Of a stretch of 7,765 bases of DNA, positions 5,930 through 7,765 are shown one piece after another. This DNA comes from an uncultured Flavobacteriales bacterium (GTDB taxonomy: Bacteria; Bacteroidota; Bacteroidia; Flavobacteriales_D; Sanyastnellaceae). The notes beneath the pieces are model-generated. The model searched no databases, had not been told where the DNA came from, and saw only the letters and a program-made list of their open reading frames with translations. The stretch covers positions 1 to 7,765 of the forward strand of contig CALJKR010000079.1 in assembly GCA_937974555.1 (NCBI GenBank). The letters run 5' to 3'. The position numbers and the translations under genes are program-made. Within the stretch, counting starts at the first letter, position 1. The number at the start of each line of letters is the position of its first letter.

Positions 5930-7158
5930 TATTCTGCGGGTTCTTCGTCATTGGATTTGTCACCTACAGTAAATCTCAGAGAGAATCTCAAGGTGTTGGC
6001 CAATGGATTTTGTTGCGTGGTGCTCACCAAGTATGACATGTCAATGGTCAATACTTGGTATTTAAGTCCGGCACCCAAGGTGATGAATTGTCGATTGCCT
6101 TTGGTTAAATCTTCGTAGAAATATCCTGCACGAACCGCAAATTGGTCGGCGTACCAATACTCCATACCTCCACCAAAGTTTATTTCTCTTAATTCTTCTC
6201 TTCCGATGCTCCCTTTCACTACTTGGTTGTTGTTGTCTAATTGTCCTGGTGCGTCGTAAAAAGATTGAATGATTCCCGATGCTACACCCACATTGCGATC
6301 ATAACCAGAAACCAAAGTGTCTCCGTTGTATATGGGCGGTGTTGGAACAAGTAGCTTGTTCAAATCCAGAGTAAAAGTGATTTTGTTGTAATCGTCCAAA
6401 TGCGTGGTAACAGCAGTACCCAAACGCAAATTGGTGGGAATAAAATCACGGTTGGCTGTGTTGGTATAACGCATTTTTGCTCCAATGTTGCTGATGTTCA
6501 AGCCCACATTGACGCCAATTTTTTTTCCCTTGATTCTCAAATCTTGGTTGGTATAAAAGCTGGATATATCAACTGCCCCAGTTCTACCTGGTTTGCTTTC
6601 TGCACCCTGAATATTTGTACTTCCTGTCAAATTGGAATTCACAAATCTTCCGGTAAAGCCAACTCCAAAATTCTTACTTAGTTTCTGACTGATTCCCAAA
6701 TCCAAAGCAAATTCTGCAGGTGTGAAATCACGGATACTGGTTCCGTATTCGTCTGTAAAGGTGATGTTCCCCAACGAGAAATAACGCAATGAACCACCAA
6801 TCGCTCGATTTTTATCCAATTTCTTGTAGCCACTTAAATAAGAGAGCGACATGTCGTTGACCAAAGAACGAAGCCAAGGCGAATAAGAAACAGAAAACTC
6901 CATGGGTTTCTCGCTGAAGCAAAGTTTGGACATATTCCAATGTACACTATTGGCATCAGGTGAAAGGGCAACACCCGCATCTCCCATGGCTCCTGATCTG
7001 GAGTCAGGGGCAATCATCAAAAAGGGCACTGCAGTGGTAATGGTATTCAACTGCACTTGCTGTGCTTTATCACTCTGTGAGATGAGCTGCGCTTCGGCTA
7101 CGTGGGTTTGAAACACCGCTGCCGCTATGGCTCCAATTAAAATTCTTTTCTGTAACAT
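5929..7158 (-). CDS. porV: Type IX secretion system outer-membrane protein PorV (LptO)
   Basis: PorV is a FadL-like beta-barrel that shuttles T9SS cargo from the SprA/Sov translocon to the PorU-containing attachment complex. The 409-residue protein begins with a signal peptide (MLQKRILIGAIAAAVF, likely cut after AEA at 21-23). The PorV-specific start of the mature protein is unmistakable: LNTITTAVPFLMIAPDSRSG at 37-56, then AMGDAGVALSPDANSVHWN at 57-75. The rest alternates glycine- and aromatic-rich strands and ends in a beta-strand plus a charged tail (DKSNDEEPAE). The next positions read MSKLCF (76-81) where PorV proteins usually have a WNPAKY-type sequence, and C80 is unusual in a mature outer-membrane protein. 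porU lies 19 bases upstream, and ispF overlaps the stop by one base. A Bacteroidetes -7-like box lies immediately before the ATG. Confidence 0.95.
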   Translation of the reverse strand: MLQKRILIGAIAAAVFQTHVAEAQLISQSDKAQQVQLNTITTAVPFLMIAPDSRSGAMGDAGVALSPDANSVHWNMSKLCFSEKPMEFSVSYSPWLRSLVNDMSLSYLSGYKKLDKNRAIGGSLRYFSLGNITFTDEYGTSIRDFTPAEFALDLGISQKLSKNFGVGFTGRFVNSNLTGSTNIQGAESKPGRTGAVDISSFYTNQDLRIKGKKIGVNVGLNISNIGAKMRYTNTANRDFIPTNLRLGTAVTTHLDDYNKITFTLDLNKLLVPTPPIYNGDTLVSGYDRNVGVASGIIQSFYDAPGQLDNNNQVVKGSIGREELREINFGGGMEYWYADQFAVRAGYFYEDLTKGNRQFITLGAGLKYQVLTIDMSYLVSTTQQNPLANTLRFSLRFTVGDKSNDEEPAE

Positions 7159-7165
7159 TTCGTTT

Positions 7166-7195
7166 CAAATATACGGCTCATCTAAGTATCACCAA
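7166..7195 (-). promoter_or_regulatory. Bacteroidetes consensus promoter-like site before porV
   Basis: On the minus strand TTG (7193-7195), a 19-base spacer and TATATTTG (7166-7173) match the Bacteroidetes primary sigma pattern (TTG, about 19 bases, TAnnTTTG) with a perfect -7 box. The -33 part lies in the end of porU. Only seven bases (7159-7165) separate the -7 box from the porV ATG, so the transcript would begin at or just before the start codon. The motif is clear; whether it is used is not. Confidence 0.4.
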
Positions 7196-7765
7196 TTTTT
7201 CATATTTCTCCGCTGTTTTCCCTTCGGTATTTTGAACATGGACACGGTAGATGTAGGTTCCTTTTCCAATGTGGTCTCCAAAGTCGTCTTTTCCATCCCA
7301 GGCTATTCCATCTGTCCTGAATCCAGTGCAGGTTTGTTGAGAGAAAATGGTTTTTACCAATTTTCCGCTCACTGTGAAAACTTGAATCGTTATATCCAAA
7401 TCTTGACACGCCTGATTGTGTTCAAAGTAAAACTTTGTCAATGTGGTGAAGGGATTGGGATAATTCAATAAATGTTGAATAACCAATTCTTCATTTTCAG
7501 CAACAACAAAGGATAACTCGGAAAAGGAGGAATTATTGTGGGTGTCCCATGCTTTTACACTTAGAGTATGCTCTCCTGTTGAAAGCTGGCTCCAAGGGTA
7601 TTTGACCACTCCTTTTTTGTAGGTGTTCAAGTTGGATTCAAAATACTCATTGAGGACAATGGGTTGATTGGATTTGGCATCGATCACAGCGGTGATATCA
7701 TGCCCAATGCCATTGCCTGCCGTATTGATGCCGTTTTCATCGCTGAAAATGGCCAACAAAATAGG
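7178..7765 (-). CDS. porU: Type IX secretion system sortase PorU, C-terminal part (N-terminus outside window)
   Basis: This is the last 195 residues of a much larger protein; PorU is a gingipain-like cysteine peptidase that removes the C-terminal sorting domain of T9SS cargo and attaches it to lipopolysaccharide at the cell surface. The fragment opens with the end of a strongly conserved block (FSDENGIN, then GNGIGHDITAV) and continues with KGVVKYPWSQLSTGEHTL and KAWDTHNNSS, typical of PorU. It closes with an Ig-like sorting-type domain: NYPNPFT, FYFEHNQ, VFTVSGKLVKTI, WDGKDDFGDHIGKGTYIYRV, and a final strand ending VILR. PorU keeps this domain rather than cleaving it. The catalytic histidine and cysteine lie outside the window. 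It stops 19 bases before porV, consistent with a porU-porV transcription unit. A generic T9SS cargo is the alternative, but the GIGHDI region and position argue for PorU. Confidence 0.92.
   Translation of the reverse strand, partial: PILLAIFSDENGINTAGNGIGHDITAVIDAKSNQPIVLNEYFESNLNTYKKGVVKYPWSQLSTGEHTLSVKAWDTHNNSSFSELSFVVAENEELVIQHLLNYPNPFTTLTKFYFEHNQACQDLDITIQVFTVSGKLVKTIFSQQTCTGFRTDGIAWDGKDDFGDHIGKGTYIYRVHVQNTEGKTAEKYEKLVILR

Noticed and set aside
5798..6118. 106-residue plus-strand frame spanning the ispF/porV junction
   Set aside because: Antisense to two intact conserved genes, no family features, and crosses a gene boundary that already explains the DNA.
7127..7471. 114-residue plus-strand frame opposite porU
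   Set aside because: Antisense to the conserved PorU C-terminal domain with no independent support.

Overview
The window reads as an ordinary chromosomal segment of a Bacteroidota (Bacteroidetes) genome, probably flavobacterial or a near relative. The evidence is an AT-leaning base composition, A/T-rich translation leaders without clear Shine-Dalgarno sequences, type IX secretion system (T9SS) genes (the C-terminal part of porU, then porV, plus a second PorV/PorQ-family protein), and a hemA-hemC-hemD cluster. I cannot fix the genus from the sequence.

There are three transcriptional blocks. Block A (minus strand, bases 1-3889) runs cdd, hemA, hemC, hemD, then the 5' part of a PorV/PorQ-family outer-membrane protein that leaves the window at base 1. 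HemA (glutamyl-tRNA reductase), HemC (hydroxymethylbilane synthase) and HemD (uroporphyrinogen-III synthase) are steps of the C5 tetrapyrrole route. hemA and hemC are 1 base apart, hemC and hemD overlap by 31 bases, and the PorV/PorQ-like gene starts 14 bases after hemD, so these four probably share a transcript. cdd (cytidine deaminase) lies upstream across a 75-base gap.

Block B (plus strand, 3963-5463) is a two-gene module: a VTC/CYTH-fold polyphosphate polymerase domain protein and a DUF4956 multi-pass membrane protein, overlapping by 26 bases. It is the least understood part of the window and the best candidate for an incompletely described system: a soluble polyphosphate synthase-like enzyme coupled to a membrane partner. 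It diverges from cdd across a 73-base region that holds a 16-base perfect palindrome.

Block C (minus strand, 5453-7765) runs porU (C-terminal 195 residues only), porV and ispF. PorU is the T9SS sortase and PorV its outer-membrane partner that delivers cargo. IspF is a non-mevalonate isoprenoid enzyme and is translationally coupled to porV through a TAATG stop/start overlap. ispF and the DUF4956 gene converge and overlap by 11 bases at their 3' ends, with no terminator between them.

The window is almost entirely coding, and no gap reaches 300 bases. I saw no tRNA, rRNA, CRISPR array, insertion sequence or convincing terminator hairpin. All genes within the window look intact; the two at the edges are cut only by the window.
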